Numbered from the stretch's first letter, positions 9,343-18,703 are shown. The stretch is 64,000 bases of DNA from Candidatus Poribacteria bacterium (GCA_022819945.1 JAJEGI010000129.1:1-64000); one strand, 5' to 3'. Made by a program: numbers and translations. Notes: generated by a model not told the origin, from the sequence alone.

Positions 9343-10566
9343 ATGCTGACCAAAGATCTGCTCCAATATAAAACTAAAAAGGGACAAATATTGCCACAGT
9401 TTGTGAATCCAGCCGATAACCAGTTATTGGCAATTGCTGAGCAATTGATCGCCGTTTTTGAAGCGTCGCCAGACACGCCACGTGCAACGCTTTTGGAATC
9501 GAGTAAGCAGATTATTGATAGCACACCGGAAGCACCCATCGTCAAACGCGGACTCGAAAAACTCCTGTTAGACCGGACAGAATTTGATACTGCTCCCAAC
9601 GAAGAACTGATTGCGTTCCGGCACAAACTTTTCACAGAGACGAGCCGCCTGCTTTCAGAGAAACAGTTTCAGGACTACGCAGCCTATGAACGTGAAGTGT
9701 CAAGGATAATGGCAGACGAATCGTCTACAGAAGAGACAGCGTTGCGTGCTAAGCTCTATGCGGATTTACCGAGTTGTCAACCGGTTTTGACATTCAACAC
9801 CCTTTCCGCTGAACGCTTACTTCACCGCTACAATGCGGCACAAGTACAAGGGCTGCTGCTGCATTGCAATACACTCACCCTAAAACTCGCCGATTCCATG
9901 ACAGCCGAACTCCGTCAGTTGTTCAAGTACCTCAGATTCAACCAACTCCTCTCCACAATCCGGAAAGAAGCAGAACTGTATCATATCACGGTGGACGGAC
10001 CGCTCAACCTCTTTTACAAAACGAAGCGGTACGGCATGAATCTAGCGAATTTCTTCGTAGCTGTGCTACACCAACCGAAATGGGAACTTGCTGCGGAGAT
10101 CCAATTTCGGAATAAACAGCGTTATCTGTTATCCCTTGACGAATCGTGTGGTATCAAGCCGATTTACCAACAATTCCTCGCCTACATTCCCGAAGACATC
10201 CAACTTTTTCAGACGATGCTTGAGAATAAAACCGACGACTGGCAGATCCGTCCGGGAAGTCAATTCCTCCCGTTAGCAGGCGATTTCTATTGCTTCCCCG
10301 ATTATCAACTCGTCCACAAAAGCGGTGTGGAGACAGCCATTGAGTTGTTCCATCCGTGGCACCAAGGGCATCTCATTGCGAGGCTTAACACACTCGCTGA
10401 ACAGAAAGATGTGTCCCTCATCCTCGGTGTCTCAAAGGAACTAGAGAAAAAGCCACTGATCGCGGAGGCGTTGGAGACATCTGCATATTTCGCACAGTTC
10501 GGTTTCACGTTCCGAGATGTTCCGACAATGCGTTCTCTGCTTCCAATCCTGAATTCGCTCGTGTAG
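9343..10566 (+). CDS. DUF790 / Bax1-like nuclease, partner of XPB
   Basis: A 407-residue protein opening with MLTKDLLQYKTKKGQILPQF, the typical DUF790 start. The C-terminal third contains FCFPDYQLVHKSG-like and ETAIELFHPWH segments, which fit a PD-(D/E)XK nuclease core (Asp of PDYQL, Glu of AIELF). Archaeal Bax1 binds XPB and cuts beside unwound DNA. Here the gene follows the XPB helicase by 142 bp on the same strand, reproducing the archaeal arrangement. The function is inferred from that family. A weak AAGG precedes the start. Confidence 0.8.
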   Translation: MLTKDLLQYKTKKGQILPQFVNPADNQLLAIAEQLIAVFEASPDTPRATLLESSKQIIDSTPEAPIVKRGLEKLLLDRTEFDTAPNEELIAFRHKLFTETSRLLSEKQFQDYAAYEREVSRIMADESSTEETALRAKLYADLPSCQPVLTFNTLSAERLLHRYNAAQVQGLLLHCNTLTLKLADSMTAELRQLFKYLRFNQLLSTIRKEAELYHITVDGPLNLFYKTKRYGMNLANFFVAVLHQPKWELAAEIQFRNKQRYLLSLDESCGIKPIYQQFLAYIPEDIQLFQTMLENKTDDWQIRPGSQFLPLAGDFYCFPDYQLVHKSGVETAIELFHPWHQGHLIARLNTLAEQKDVSLILGVSKELEKKPLIAEALETSAYFAQFGFTFRDVPTMRSLLPILNSLV

Positions 10567-10621
10567 GGAAGCGCGAAGGATGGACGACTGACTGCTCCCA
10601 CAACTAAAGCAGTCAGATTGT

Positions 10622-12580
10622 TTAAGAAGTCCCTTCAGAAGACGGATCTGGGTCCGCAGCACCGGACGTATCCTCAGCGTCCTGTCTCTCTACTTCTGTT
10701 AATGGCTTGTCGCCTGGGGCTTCGTCAAGATTGAGATCCCCCTCTGCACCGACATCAGAGACGGGCTTTTGATTTAATCCGTTTGCATACGCTTGAATCG
10801 TTTGCCCTATCTTTGCAGTGTCAAGTCCACTAAAGTTGACCAATTCCTTGAGGAGTGGCATTGCTGCGCCGGCATTGACAATAGAACTCAAGATACGGTT
10901 CATTCCACCCGGGTTCCCGTTGCTTGCGCCATTTCCGCCTAAGTCAAGTACGCGAATGCTTTCGATACGTTCCGCCGGTTTCATTAACTCACCCGTAACC
11001 TGCGGGAGGGATTCCACGAGTGCGTGCACTGCATCACTGACGAGTACTTGCGGCTCCGCCTGATTTTTGGCGGTAATGAGTGCTTCCTCACCATCGGCTT
11101 TGGCTTGGGCTTCAACAAGGAGAGCTTCAGCGAGAATTCGGGTTGCTTCAGATTTGACCTTAGCGGCTTCAAGCTCGGCTTTCGCAGCTTCAACGACAGA
11201 ATACGCTTCCGCATCAGCGTTGCGTTCCTTTGCGATTCTCTCTTCGTCGGCTTCCTGTTCAGCACGAATGAGCGCGATTTTGCTTTCACGCTCGGCTTGT
11301 TCGACAGCCTCAGCCGTTTCGACGCGCGCTTCCGCGCTTGCTTTTTCAGCTGATATTTCCAAGAGTTCTATGAGCGCCTGTTCGCGTTCTTTTTCTTTTA
11401 TAGAAATACGAATGGCGTTTTCTGCCTCAGCCTCTTTCTCTTCGCGTTCTTTGTCTAACAACACGATCCGGCGTTCGATGTCCGTTTCTTTGACTGTTGC
11501 CTCTTGATCAATCTTCGCTTTTTCGATACCGAGGGTTCGCTGAATTTCGGCTTCTTCAACGGTCTGTTGTTGTTGGACGCGTGCGATCTCAACAGCCTGT
11601 TTTTGGGAAATTTCGCTCTCTTGGACCTGCCGTTCCTGCTCAATGCGCTCCATCTCAATTTTTTGCACTTGAACGATTTCAGCAGATTTCACAGCCTGTT
11701 CCTGTTTAATGCGTGCCTCTTCAACGGCTTGTTGCTGTTCAAACTTATGCGCTTCAACCTCGCGTTCCAGTTCCGCTTTATTGGTAGCGATGGCTTTGCG
11801 CTGTTCTTCTTGCGCGAACTCAAGTCGCTGATCGACCTCTAAACCTTGGGTTTCTGTCTCCTCTTCCTTCTGTTTAATTTCGAGTTCCGCTTTGAGGCGG
11901 TCCTCTTCACGTTTGACCTTGTTTTCATGCTCAATCTTAGCGGTTTCCGTCTGTTTTTCTTCGACTTCTTTTTTGATCGTCTGGATCGCCACGACATCAA
12001 ATCTATTGTTTTCATCAAGTGCCTCAAGCGGTGTTTGGTCGAGGTTTGTAACGGCTACAGTCTCGAGTTTGAAACCGTTCTGCTCCAGGTCTTCAAGGCA
12101 AGCTTCCTGAACCTGATCGGAAAATTCCTGCCGTTTCTCGTGAAGTTCTTGCAGGTCCATGGTTGCCGCAACACTGCGTAGTACACCCACGAGTTTACCT
12201 TCCAACAATGTGTTCACAGCATCGGGTGTTAAAGTTTTTTCACCGAGACTGGCGATGGCTTTAAGCACATCTTGTTCATTGGGTTCAATTTTGACGTAGA
12301 ACTCCGCCTGTATGTCAACGCGCAGACTGTCCTTGGTAATCAGCGCAGCCTGACCTTCCCGTTCAACAGGAAGTTGTAATGTGTTTAAAGAAATGAGCTG
12401 CGTCGTATTGGTAATTGGGTTTACAAGGGTTCCACCGAACACAACCCGTTTTTTGTTTCCACCTGATATCACTAACGCCGAATCCGCCGGCGCTTTCTTG
12501 TAGAAAGATTTGTATATTAACACAAAGATCACAAACAACGCAATAAGACCTGCTACAATCAACACAAACAAGTTAGGCAT
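10622..12580 (-). CDS. flotillin-like SPFH protein (YqiK type)
   Basis: A 652-residue membrane scaffold protein. A single N-terminal membrane helix (about 4-25) is followed by an SPFH domain (about 30-200). A very long charged coiled coil, rich in Glu, Ala, Lys and Gln, runs from about 205 to 500. The C-terminal region has the flotillin-like LVESLPQVTGELMKP. Flotillins form detergent-resistant membrane platforms. The product of the upstream gene 12728-13486 is an OB-fold membrane protein, the standard flotillin partner (YqiJ/YuaF), so the two form an operon. AAGGAG precedes the ATG. Confidence 0.9.
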   Translation of the reverse strand: MPNLFVLIVAGLIALFVIFVLIYKSFYKKAPADSALVISGGNKKRVVFGGTLVNPITNTTQLISLNTLQLPVEREGQAALITKDSLRVDIQAEFYVKIEPNEQDVLKAIASLGEKTLTPDAVNTLLEGKLVGVLRSVAATMDLQELHEKRQEFSDQVQEACLEDLEQNGFKLETVAVTNLDQTPLEALDENNRFDVVAIQTIKKEVEEKQTETAKIEHENKVKREEDRLKAELEIKQKEEETETQGLEVDQRLEFAQEEQRKAIATNKAELEREVEAHKFEQQQAVEEARIKQEQAVKSAEIVQVQKIEMERIEQERQVQESEISQKQAVEIARVQQQQTVEEAEIQRTLGIEKAKIDQEATVKETDIERRIVLLDKEREEKEAEAENAIRISIKEKEREQALIELLEISAEKASAEARVETAEAVEQAERESKIALIRAEQEADEERIAKERNADAEAYSVVEAAKAELEAAKVKSEATRILAEALLVEAQAKADGEEALITAKNQAEPQVLVSDAVHALVESLPQVTGELMKPAERIESIRVLDLGGNGASNGNPGGMNRILSSIVNAGAAMPLLKELVNFSGLDTAKIGQTIQAYANGLNQKPVSDVGAEGDLNLDEAPGDKPLTEVERQDAEDTSGAADPDPSSEGTS

Positions 12581-12608
12581 CTCATATCTCCTTATCCAAA
12601 ATTGTCAC

Positions 12609-12699
12609 AGGACTTACGCATTTTTCTATGATAACCTATGTATTAGGCACTGCTGGCGGGGTTTTAAACCCCGCCAGCAAAAAGGGAGGGGTAAGTCCT
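12609..12699. repeat. 91-bp palindromic unit bounded by AGGACTTAC / GTAAGTCCT
   Basis: The outer inverted repeats AGGACTTAC (12609-12617) and GTAAGTCCT (12691-12699) enclose a perfect 13-bp stem (GCTGGCGGGGTTT and its complement, 12652-12678, one-base loop). Related hairpins and the AGGACTTACGCA end occur elsewhere in the window. It sits between the flotillin and OB-fold genes and may also act as a transcript processing or attenuation site. Confidence 0.8.
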
Positions 12700-12727
12700 A
12701 TGTCATTTATTCTAATTCTGATGGTTT

Positions 12728-13486
12728 TTATCCTAATTCTGATTCTGACGGTTTAACATCAAATATCCGTTTTTCGGGATCATAATTGACCAGAATAACG
12801 ATATCTCCCTTTACAGGATTCGGCTCATCTGGTTTGACACGACATTTGACGGTTAATGTATGTCCATCCGGTACCGGGACTCTGGCTGTCCCGAAAGTAG
12901 TGGTGACCTGCCCGCTGATGACTCTTCCGTGTAAACCGAGAAGGTGAAGATCCTTAGTGGCAGGATCACTTTCAGGGAAAATCTTTGCGAGTGTAATCGA
13001 AAGGTATCGTGTACCTAATACACCACAGATAAGTGCAACTGAACAAGATACCCAAAAGAATAGGCTGGGGGCTGCATCGACGCCGAGGATTTCATTGACG
13101 ATTAAGCCGGTGAATCCCCATGTGGTAAAAAGTGCCATGACCACAATCATAAAAGGCACTCTACCAACGTTCAGAAATCCGAATACGTCGGCAAAAAGAT
13201 TGCCGCCGCCCCCGGTATCCGCTTCCATATCGGCATCCGCGTCAATGTCGGCATCAACATCCATATCCGCGTCTACATCAAGGTCAACGTCCGCATCAAC
13301 GTCAAAATCGACATCCGCGTCTACATCAAGGTCAACGTCCGCATCAACATCCGCATCAACATCTGCATCTCCGAAGTCTAAACCTCCGAGCACAAGCCGA
13401 AAAATTGCAAACAGAAATACGACAGCAAGCGGTGCGGTAAACCACACATTATATGTAACTGTAAGGTATTGCCAAAAAGAAGCCAT
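12728..13486 (-). CDS. OB-fold membrane protein with Asp-rich repeat (YqiJ/NfeD-like)
   Basis: A 252-residue membrane protein. One membrane helix (about 14-35) is followed by an almost pure Asp/Val/Ala tract (about 38-90) built from repeated DVDAD units. Further hydrophobic helices span about 100-160, and a C-terminal OB-like beta domain spans about 180-245 ([18 protein letters not shown]). The helix plus OB domain arrangement fits the YqiJ/YuaF partners of flotillin, and the flotillin gene is next downstream. The acidic tract is not typical and could bind divalent cations. AGGTAGGAC precedes the start. Confidence 0.8.
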   Translation of the reverse strand: MASFWQYLTVTYNVWFTAPLAVVFLFAIFRLVLGGLDFGDADVDADVDADVDLDVDADVDFDVDADVDLDVDADMDVDADIDADADMEADTGGGGNLFADVFGFLNVGRVPFMIVVMALFTTWGFTGLIVNEILGVDAAPSLFFWVSCSVALICGVLGTRYLSITLAKIFPESDPATKDLHLLGLHGRVISGQVTTTFGTARVPVPDGHTLTVKCRVKPDEPNPVKGDIVILVNYDPEKRIFDVKPSESELG

Positions 13487-13861
13487 AGTCCTACCTGTGA
13501 ATCTGTTCGGTGAAGTGTTGCTGGACAGACTGTGCTGCCTGAAAATTCATGTCGTGCCTTCCAACTGACAGTAATTAGGGTGTTCTGTGGGGTTTTTCGT
13601 TGTCTTTCACAATACATTTAATTCTAACATACATGACATAGAATATGCAAGCAAATTGTACGTGTCACTTCCCTCAGTTTTTTTGAGAGTAAAACGAGGT
13701 TGATTTGGGGTCTCTGTCCGCAAGGCACCTTGATAAATATGCTCACAGAAGTATCGGATGCTCTCATTATGACTTTTATTATGTAATTTTTTGTGGTATT
13801 CTTAAAAGGGCACGTCTAAATCTGCAACACGTGAAATCCGATCCAAAGCGAGAACGCTACA
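13487..13861. other. gene-free divergent gap
   Basis: An AT-rich spacer between the OB-fold gene (leftward) and the fragment at 13862. I see no RNA gene or strong palindrome; promoters for both directions are presumably here. Confidence 0.5.
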
Positions 13862-14101
13862 ATGAAAACCAAACTATTTGCTAGACTTTCGACGCTATTT
13901 CTCCTTTCAACGCTATTTTTACCAAACACCTTCGCCCAAGACTATACCCAACTTAATTTACCCGAAGGTGCCAAAGCACGACTTGGTAAACGATTCGCAT
14001 CCGACTCAATTTTACTGGGATTCGTCCAGAAGATCCGAAAGTCTACGCCATTTATGTCGAAAAAGCACGGGACTCTTGATTTCAATCTCATCTTCTGCTA
14101 A
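13862..14101 (+). pseudogene. N-terminal remnant of a secreted protein
   Basis: The frame gives a clear signal peptide (hydrophobic core then NTFAQDYTQ) followed by LPEGAKARLGK. I associate this opening with secreted WD40-type beta-propeller proteins in this kind of genome. The frame then leaves any recognisable sequence and stops at residue 79. A second frame over 14000-14080 reads RPEDPKVYAIYVEKARDS before a stop, looking like debris of another gene. The region is probably a collapsed gene; the family of the lost part is only a guess. Confidence 0.45.
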
Positions 14102-14128
14102 AATGTAAAGAACGATGGAGGGCAAATT

Positions 14129-14662
14129 ATGAATCTGTTGTATAAATGGGACGTGCTACTGTTAATTATCGGGTTAACGTTCTACTTCACAGCGTGCGGT
14201 CCGAAAGCGATACCGTATTCACAAAGTACGGATGTCCCCGAACCGAACGAAGTCGCTGTCGCACACTACAATTGGGGTATGGCATCCGCCAAGGACGGCA
14301 ATTTCGACCAAGCTATTATGGAACTCCACTTAGCGATCCAGAACGAACCGGGGTGGGTCATGCCGTTTTTTACATTGGGTGTCGTCTACGGCAATCAAGG
14401 GGATCTTGATAAAGCGATCCAAGCTTGGGAGCGCGCGACGCAGTTAGATGTCGATTTTGCGAAAGCACATTATAATCTCGCCGTCGCCTATTCACAGAAG
14501 GAAGAAAAGAAACGATCCATTGCATCCCTACGTGAGGCGATTCGGATAGATAAGGAGGCGCTTTCTGCTGCGAAAGTGGACCCGGCATTCGACAACATTC
14601 GGAATACCACCGAATTCAAAGAATTGGAACACACCCCTGAAGGGGAGCAGCCGCAAGATTAA
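14129..14662 (+). CDS. TPR-repeat lipoprotein
   Basis: A 177-residue exported protein with GGAGGG before the ATG. The signal peptide ends in a lipobox-like FTAC (about 20-23). The mature part has three tetratricopeptide repeats: AVAHYNWGMASAKDGNFDQA, the next starting PFFTLGVVYGNQGDLDKA, and AHYNLAVAYSQKEEKKRS. TPR lipoproteins usually act as scaffolds for envelope complexes. The tail is acidic. It is followed 18 bp later by a kinase-like gene and may share its transcript. Confidence 0.8.
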   Translation: MNLLYKWDVLLLIIGLTFYFTACGPKAIPYSQSTDVPEPNEVAVAHYNWGMASAKDGNFDQAIMELHLAIQNEPGWVMPFFTLGVVYGNQGDLDKAIQAWERATQLDVDFAKAHYNLAVAYSQKEEKKRSIASLREAIRIDKEALSAAKVDPAFDNIRNTTEFKELEHTPEGEQPQD

Positions 14663-14680
14663 TATTGTGCAGCGCAAGAT

Positions 14681-15622
14681 ATGGCACGTTATACCACCCT
14701 TTCACCGATAGAACTGACACGCATCGTCGCACAATACCCGATCGGGAGATCCCTGAAACTTGAGGAAATTCCTGGCGGGTTCGGAAATAGTAACTTTAAA
14801 CTGATAACTACAGCCGGTGCGTTTCTGCTGAAAATTTGCGATGAGAAAGACCTCACAGAACTCAACATGCAAATCGCACTTTTGCAGCACCTCCATCAAC
14901 ACGCATACCCAACGGTGTATCCGATCCTAACGAAAGATCAGAAACCTCTGATTCATGAGACGTTTGGCAGTGTGATGCTCTATCCGTTCTTGCAAGGCAC
15001 GCAACCGCAACCTTCACCGAAGATACTGACACAACTCGGTAAAGCATTGGCAAAACTGCACTGCATCCCACCCATCACAGGATTACCGCATTTCGCGATG
15101 GGAATATCGCAGATGCGACCTTTTTTTCAAGAGGTGCAAGATACACAATTTGCGACGCACCCGTTTGTTGAATCGCTAAAATCGGAATTGGCATCGATGC
15201 AGTCGCAACTCAGCGCGCCACTTCCGACAGGTCTTCTACACGGAGACCTTTTTTTGGACAACACCCTCTTTGAGGGTGAGCAGATGGTGGCAATCCTCGA
15301 CTTTGAGGAGGGATGTTATGATACGCTGCTAATTGATATCGGGATGACGATCATCGGGTGTTGCTATACACCACAACACAGACTGATTTTAAAGACTGCG
15401 CAGCGATTTCTGGAGGCTTACAACGCCGTGCGTCCGTTGACAGAAGACGAATGGAAATACTTGGATTGTTTTGTTCATTATGCAGCACTCTCAATAGCGT
15501 TCTGGCGATTTAGGCAATTTAACATCCGCCGCCCAAATACACACCGCGCAAATACATATCAGGAGATGTTGACCCGTAGTACCGAATGGCAGGCACAGTC
15601 TGAGTTTTTAACCAACAACTGA
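14681..15622 (+). CDS. homoserine kinase type II-like / aminoglycoside phosphotransferase fold protein
   Basis: A 313-residue small-molecule kinase of the APH fold. The N-lobe has IPGGFGNSNFKL, the glycine-rich loop, and FLLKICDE with the ATP-binding lysine. The C-lobe carries LLHGDLFLDNTLF, the HGDxxxDN catalytic loop, and ILDFEE with the metal-binding Asp. The overall look is closest to ThrB type II homoserine kinases, which phosphorylate homoserine for threonine synthesis. No threonine-pathway genes are adjacent, so choline or another alcohol substrate remains possible. Confidence 0.75.
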   Translation: MARYTTLSPIELTRIVAQYPIGRSLKLEEIPGGFGNSNFKLITTAGAFLLKICDEKDLTELNMQIALLQHLHQHAYPTVYPILTKDQKPLIHETFGSVMLYPFLQGTQPQPSPKILTQLGKALAKLHCIPPITGLPHFAMGISQMRPFFQEVQDTQFATHPFVESLKSELASMQSQLSAPLPTGLLHGDLFLDNTLFEGEQMVAILDFEEGCYDTLLIDIGMTIIGCCYTPQHRLILKTAQRFLEAYNAVRPLTEDEWKYLDCFVHYAALSIAFWRFRQFNIRRPNTHRANTYQEMLTRSTEWQAQSEFLTNN

Positions 15623-15636
15623 TAACTGACAACCAC

Positions 15637-15683
15637 AGGACTTACGCAGCCCTTTTGCAGGCGGGGTTTCAAACCCCGCCTGC
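15637..15683. repeat. AGGACTTACGCA motif plus 27-bp perfect hairpin
   Basis: The AGGACTTACGCA end (15637-15648) is followed by a GC-rich hairpin (15657-15683) with perfect 13-bp arms (GCAGGCGGGGTTT and its complement) and a single-base loop. It lies downstream of the kinase gene and could terminate transcription, but no T-run follows. It belongs to the same dispersed family as 12609-12699. Confidence 0.75.
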
Positions 15684-15727
15684 AGGGTGTCTTAACCAAC
15701 AACTGATAACTAACAACCATTTAGAAT

Positions 15728-17467
15728 ATGTCTTTAATACAATTAGAAAACGTTACCAAACTTTACGATCCGGATCTAATTCTTGACGATATTTCGGTCG
15801 CAATCGAGCACGGAGACCGAATTGGATTAATTGGCCGTAACGGAACTGGAAAAACAACGTTAATTAAAATTATTAACGGTATGCTTGCTAATTTTAAGGG
15901 TAAAGTTATTTCTGCAAAGGGGTTGCGTATCGGCTATCTTAGTCAAGAACCCGAACTTGCGCGCGACTGTACGTTAAGACAGGAGATGCTCAAGGTTTTT
16001 AAAAAAAGGCGTGTGCTTGAGGACAAGATGCTCCTGTTAGCAGAGGAGATGGAAACACAGGAGACATCAGATCTCCTTGCACATTACGCCCGACTTCAGG
16101 AACAGCATGAACAACTCGGCGGCTACGATTACGAACATCAGATTAACCGTATCCTTGGCGGCTTAGGTTTCAACGCGTCGGATTTCAACCTTCCAATCCG
16201 GGTACTAAGCGGTGGTCAGAAAAGCCGAGCCACGCTCGCAAAGCTGCTCCTTGAAGCACCGGATCTGTTACTTTTCGACGAACCGACGAATCACCTCGAC
16301 ATTAAAGGAATTGAATGGCTCGAAAATTACCTCAATATTGAATACAACGGGGCAGTCCTCGTCGTCTCCCACGACCGGTACTTTTTGGATAAGGTTGTCC
16401 GAAAAGTGTGGGAACTTGCAAAACATAAGATAAAAATTTATCGCGGAAACTATTCCAAGTACGTTGAAACGAAAAAAGTTGAACAATTAGTCGGAGAACG
16501 GGAATTCAAAAAACAACAAGCATTTATTGAGCACGAAGAAGATTTTATTCGCCGTAACATCGCCGGACAACGCACCCGAGAAGCACAAGGTAGACGGAAA
16601 AAATTAGCGCGACTGGAGAGAGTCGATAAACCGAAGCCCGACGCGCCAACGATTCAACTCAACTTTACACCTGAAACCCGCGGTGGCAACGACATCCTCC
16701 GATGCCAAAACGTAGGTAAAACATTCGGCGACAAGACGATTTTCACGGACCTGAATTTTGAGGTGTACCGTCGGGATGTTGTCGGAATCATCGGGGCAAA
16801 CGGTACTGGAAAGACAACCCTGTTCCGTATGATTTTAGGCGAAGAACCCACAACAGAAGGCGAAATGTGGGTAGGTCCTACGCTTAAGTTCGGGTACTAC
16901 ACCCAAGAACTCGAAGGACTCAACCCTGATAACGAAATCATTGACGAAATCTGGGCACTTCGTCCACAGCAGACCCAAGGCGAAATACGTAGCTTTTTAG
17001 CCAAATTCCTATTTTCCGGTGACGATGTGTTCAAACGAATTGGGAATCTGAGCGGTGGTGAGCAGAGCCGTATCCTACTCGCCAAGTTGCTATTAGCAAA
17101 TGCAAACGTGCTATTGCTCGATGAACCGACGAACCATCTTGACATACCGGCGCGCGAGGCGTTAGAAGCAGCACTCGCGGAATACCCAGCAACACTTTTT
17201 ATAATCTCTCACGATCGCTATCTCTTAAATAACCTTGCGACGAAACTACTGATTTTTGATGGAACGCCCGGCGGGACTGCAAACCTTTTTGAGGGTAATT
17301 ATGCCGAGTATACAGCCGAACAAGAACAACAAGCACATCAAGGAAATCAGCAGCCAAGCGAAAATGAACAAGCATCACAGCACTCACAAACTTCTTCACA
17401 GAAAAGCAAGTCGAAATCGAAGCGAAAGCGGAAGATAAAGGCACAACGCCTCGTCGGTAGTAATTAA
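15728..17467 (+). CDS. ABC-F family ATPase
   Basis: A 579-residue soluble twin ABC ATPase without membrane domains. Nucleotide-binding domain 1 has GRNGTGKTT, LSGGQKSRA and FDEPTNHLD. Domain 2 has GANGTGKTT, LSGGEQSRI and LDEPTNHLD. The interdomain linker (about 245-305) is charged and helical as in translation-factor ABC-Fs. A Lys/Arg-rich tail (KSKSKSKRKRKIK) follows the second domain. ABC-F proteins act at the ribosomal E site or in antibiotic resistance; which applies here cannot be told. No ribosome site is clear. Confidence 0.92.
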   Translation: MSLIQLENVTKLYDPDLILDDISVAIEHGDRIGLIGRNGTGKTTLIKIINGMLANFKGKVISAKGLRIGYLSQEPELARDCTLRQEMLKVFKKRRVLEDKMLLLAEEMETQETSDLLAHYARLQEQHEQLGGYDYEHQINRILGGLGFNASDFNLPIRVLSGGQKSRATLAKLLLEAPDLLLFDEPTNHLDIKGIEWLENYLNIEYNGAVLVVSHDRYFLDKVVRKVWELAKHKIKIYRGNYSKYVETKKVEQLVGEREFKKQQAFIEHEEDFIRRNIAGQRTREAQGRRKKLARLERVDKPKPDAPTIQLNFTPETRGGNDILRCQNVGKTFGDKTIFTDLNFEVYRRDVVGIIGANGTGKTTLFRMILGEEPTTEGEMWVGPTLKFGYYTQELEGLNPDNEIIDEIWALRPQQTQGEIRSFLAKFLFSGDDVFKRIGNLSGGEQSRILLAKLLLANANVLLLDEPTNHLDIPAREALEAALAEYPATLFIISHDRYLLNNLATKLLIFDGTPGGTANLFEGNYAEYTAEQEQQAHQGNQQPSENEQASQHSQTSSQKSKSKSKRKRKIKAQRLVGSN

Positions 17468-17544
17468 AAAAACCGCTAATTTTCCGAAAAATGCGTCCAA
17501 TTTTACCGAAATACGCTAAAATTGAATATTTTTCGCATTTTAAT

Positions 17545-17573
17545 TTGACATTTGGGTGAATTAGGCGTATAAT
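17545..17573 (+). promoter_or_regulatory. sigma-70 type promoter of the MarR-fusion gene
   Basis: TTGACA at 17545-17550 and TATAAT at 17568-17573 are separated by exactly 17 bp, a consensus promoter. Transcription would start near 17580, inside the palindromes listed next, leaving a 5' leader of about 150 nt before the gene at 17730. Confidence 0.8.
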
Positions 17574-17578
17574 TATTA

Positions 17579-17619
17579 TATCGTATACGATAGGAAATAT
17601 ATCCGATATAGGATATATT
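17579..17619. promoter_or_regulatory. double palindromic operator at the transcription start
   Basis: Two perfect palindromes abut the promoter: TATCGTATACGATA (17579-17592), and AATATATCC / GGATATATT around a 6-bp spacer (17596-17619). Their position just after the -10 box suits repression. The downstream gene encodes a MarR regulator, so autoregulation is the natural reading, though binding has not been shown. Confidence 0.7.
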
Positions 17620-17729
17620 ATTTTCTGATCGTAAGCCTTTTGGACTTGCTCACTTTAATTTAATATAGGTTTAGTATAGTTAGCACTCATTTTTACTATT
17701 AATTAATCTACGCTTCAACAATACCCAAA

Positions 17730-18608
17730 ATGTCTAAAGACCAAGAATTCCATAATGAGATTGATGTCGTCATGCGTGTGATGCGTCATGCGCAAGCGGC
17801 TGTTAGATCTCGGTTTATTCAGGAAGTTGTCCCGAATCGCTTGACGATTGTCCAGTTTAACGCTCTACAACACCTTCATTGGTATGGTCGTGATGCTGGC
17901 ATGTCAGTGAGTGAACTCGGTGAGCACTTGGGTCTTGCCCATAACACGACATCTGGGTTAGTGAGTCGTCTGGAACGGCACGGTTGGGTCATCCGTCGTA
18001 AATGTGATAAGGACCGGAGACGTGCTCGGATTCAACTTACGCCGCAGTCTGAAGAACTTTTCCGAAAGGGTGTAAAACATGCGGCAGATTTTTGGCATAG
18101 CACTTTTGGACAGCTGTCCATACAAGAACGCGAAAGCCTGATTGAAAGCCTTAAGCGGTTGAAACAGGTAATGGCAAAACCCGTGTGGCCAAGCTATGCA
18201 CAGTTACACCCCCGCGATACGGATCATCTCCAAAAACGGTTTAAAACCGACTTGGACGAACTTGCACAAGCAAAACTGAAACTTGTCGGGATGCGATTGA
18301 TTCTCGCGCAAATAGCGGAAAAGCAGAATGAACACGAACTCGCAGCGTACTTAAACCAAGCCGCCTCCGAGGAAATTCGTCATACGAACCAATTGTTGAG
18401 TCTACTCGGCCGTGGTGAAAACATCAAGGTGCTACTCTCAGCACTTGCTCATGAAGACAATGTAGTTTATGAGGAATTGGTCGCATTGCTTGAGACTACG
18501 CCCCACGCTGAAGGAGATGAAGAATCAATACTTCTACAACAGATGGTTCAAGATAGCCAAAGATATAAACGTTGGTTTTGTAGTGTTTATAAACAAACGA
18601 ATCAGTGA
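17730..18608 (+). CDS. MarR regulator fused to a rubrerythrin/ferritin-like helical domain
   Basis: A 292-residue protein. Residues 1-150 are a MarR winged helix: MSVSELGEHLGLAHNTTSGLVSRLE is the recognition region (read as two parts) and CDKDRRRARIQLT the wing. Residues 165-290 form four helices resembling rubrerythrin. EEIRH supplies a metal-ligand-like ExxH in the second helix, but the first helix has Lys where a ligand Glu is expected (ELAQAKLKL). The C-terminal half of the diiron site is also weak. The domain may thus be a degenerate sensor. It sits behind a consensus promoter with palindromes. No ribosome site is obvious. Confidence 0.75.
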   Translation: MSKDQEFHNEIDVVMRVMRHAQAAVRSRFIQEVVPNRLTIVQFNALQHLHWYGRDAGMSVSELGEHLGLAHNTTSGLVSRLERHGWVIRRKCDKDRRRARIQLTPQSEELFRKGVKHAADFWHSTFGQLSIQERESLIESLKRLKQVMAKPVWPSYAQLHPRDTDHLQKRFKTDLDELAQAKLKLVGMRLILAQIAEKQNEHELAAYLNQAASEEIRHTNQLLSLLGRGENIKVLLSALAHEDNVVYEELVALLETTPHAEGDEESILLQQMVQDSQRYKRWFCSVYKQTNQ

Positions 18609-18703
18609 TTACTATTTTGTCAATGGCCACCAGAGTTTCTGGTTTTTGGTTTCCAAAAGAATCAGAAACCGCTTTTCCGGCCGATGACGCTTAAGAGGAG
18701 AAC

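Noticed and set aside
11024..11842. Long open frames on the plus strand opposite the flotillin gene
   Set aside because: They are low-complexity Ser/Ala/Phe shadows of the Glu/Ala/Lys coiled coil on the minus strand.
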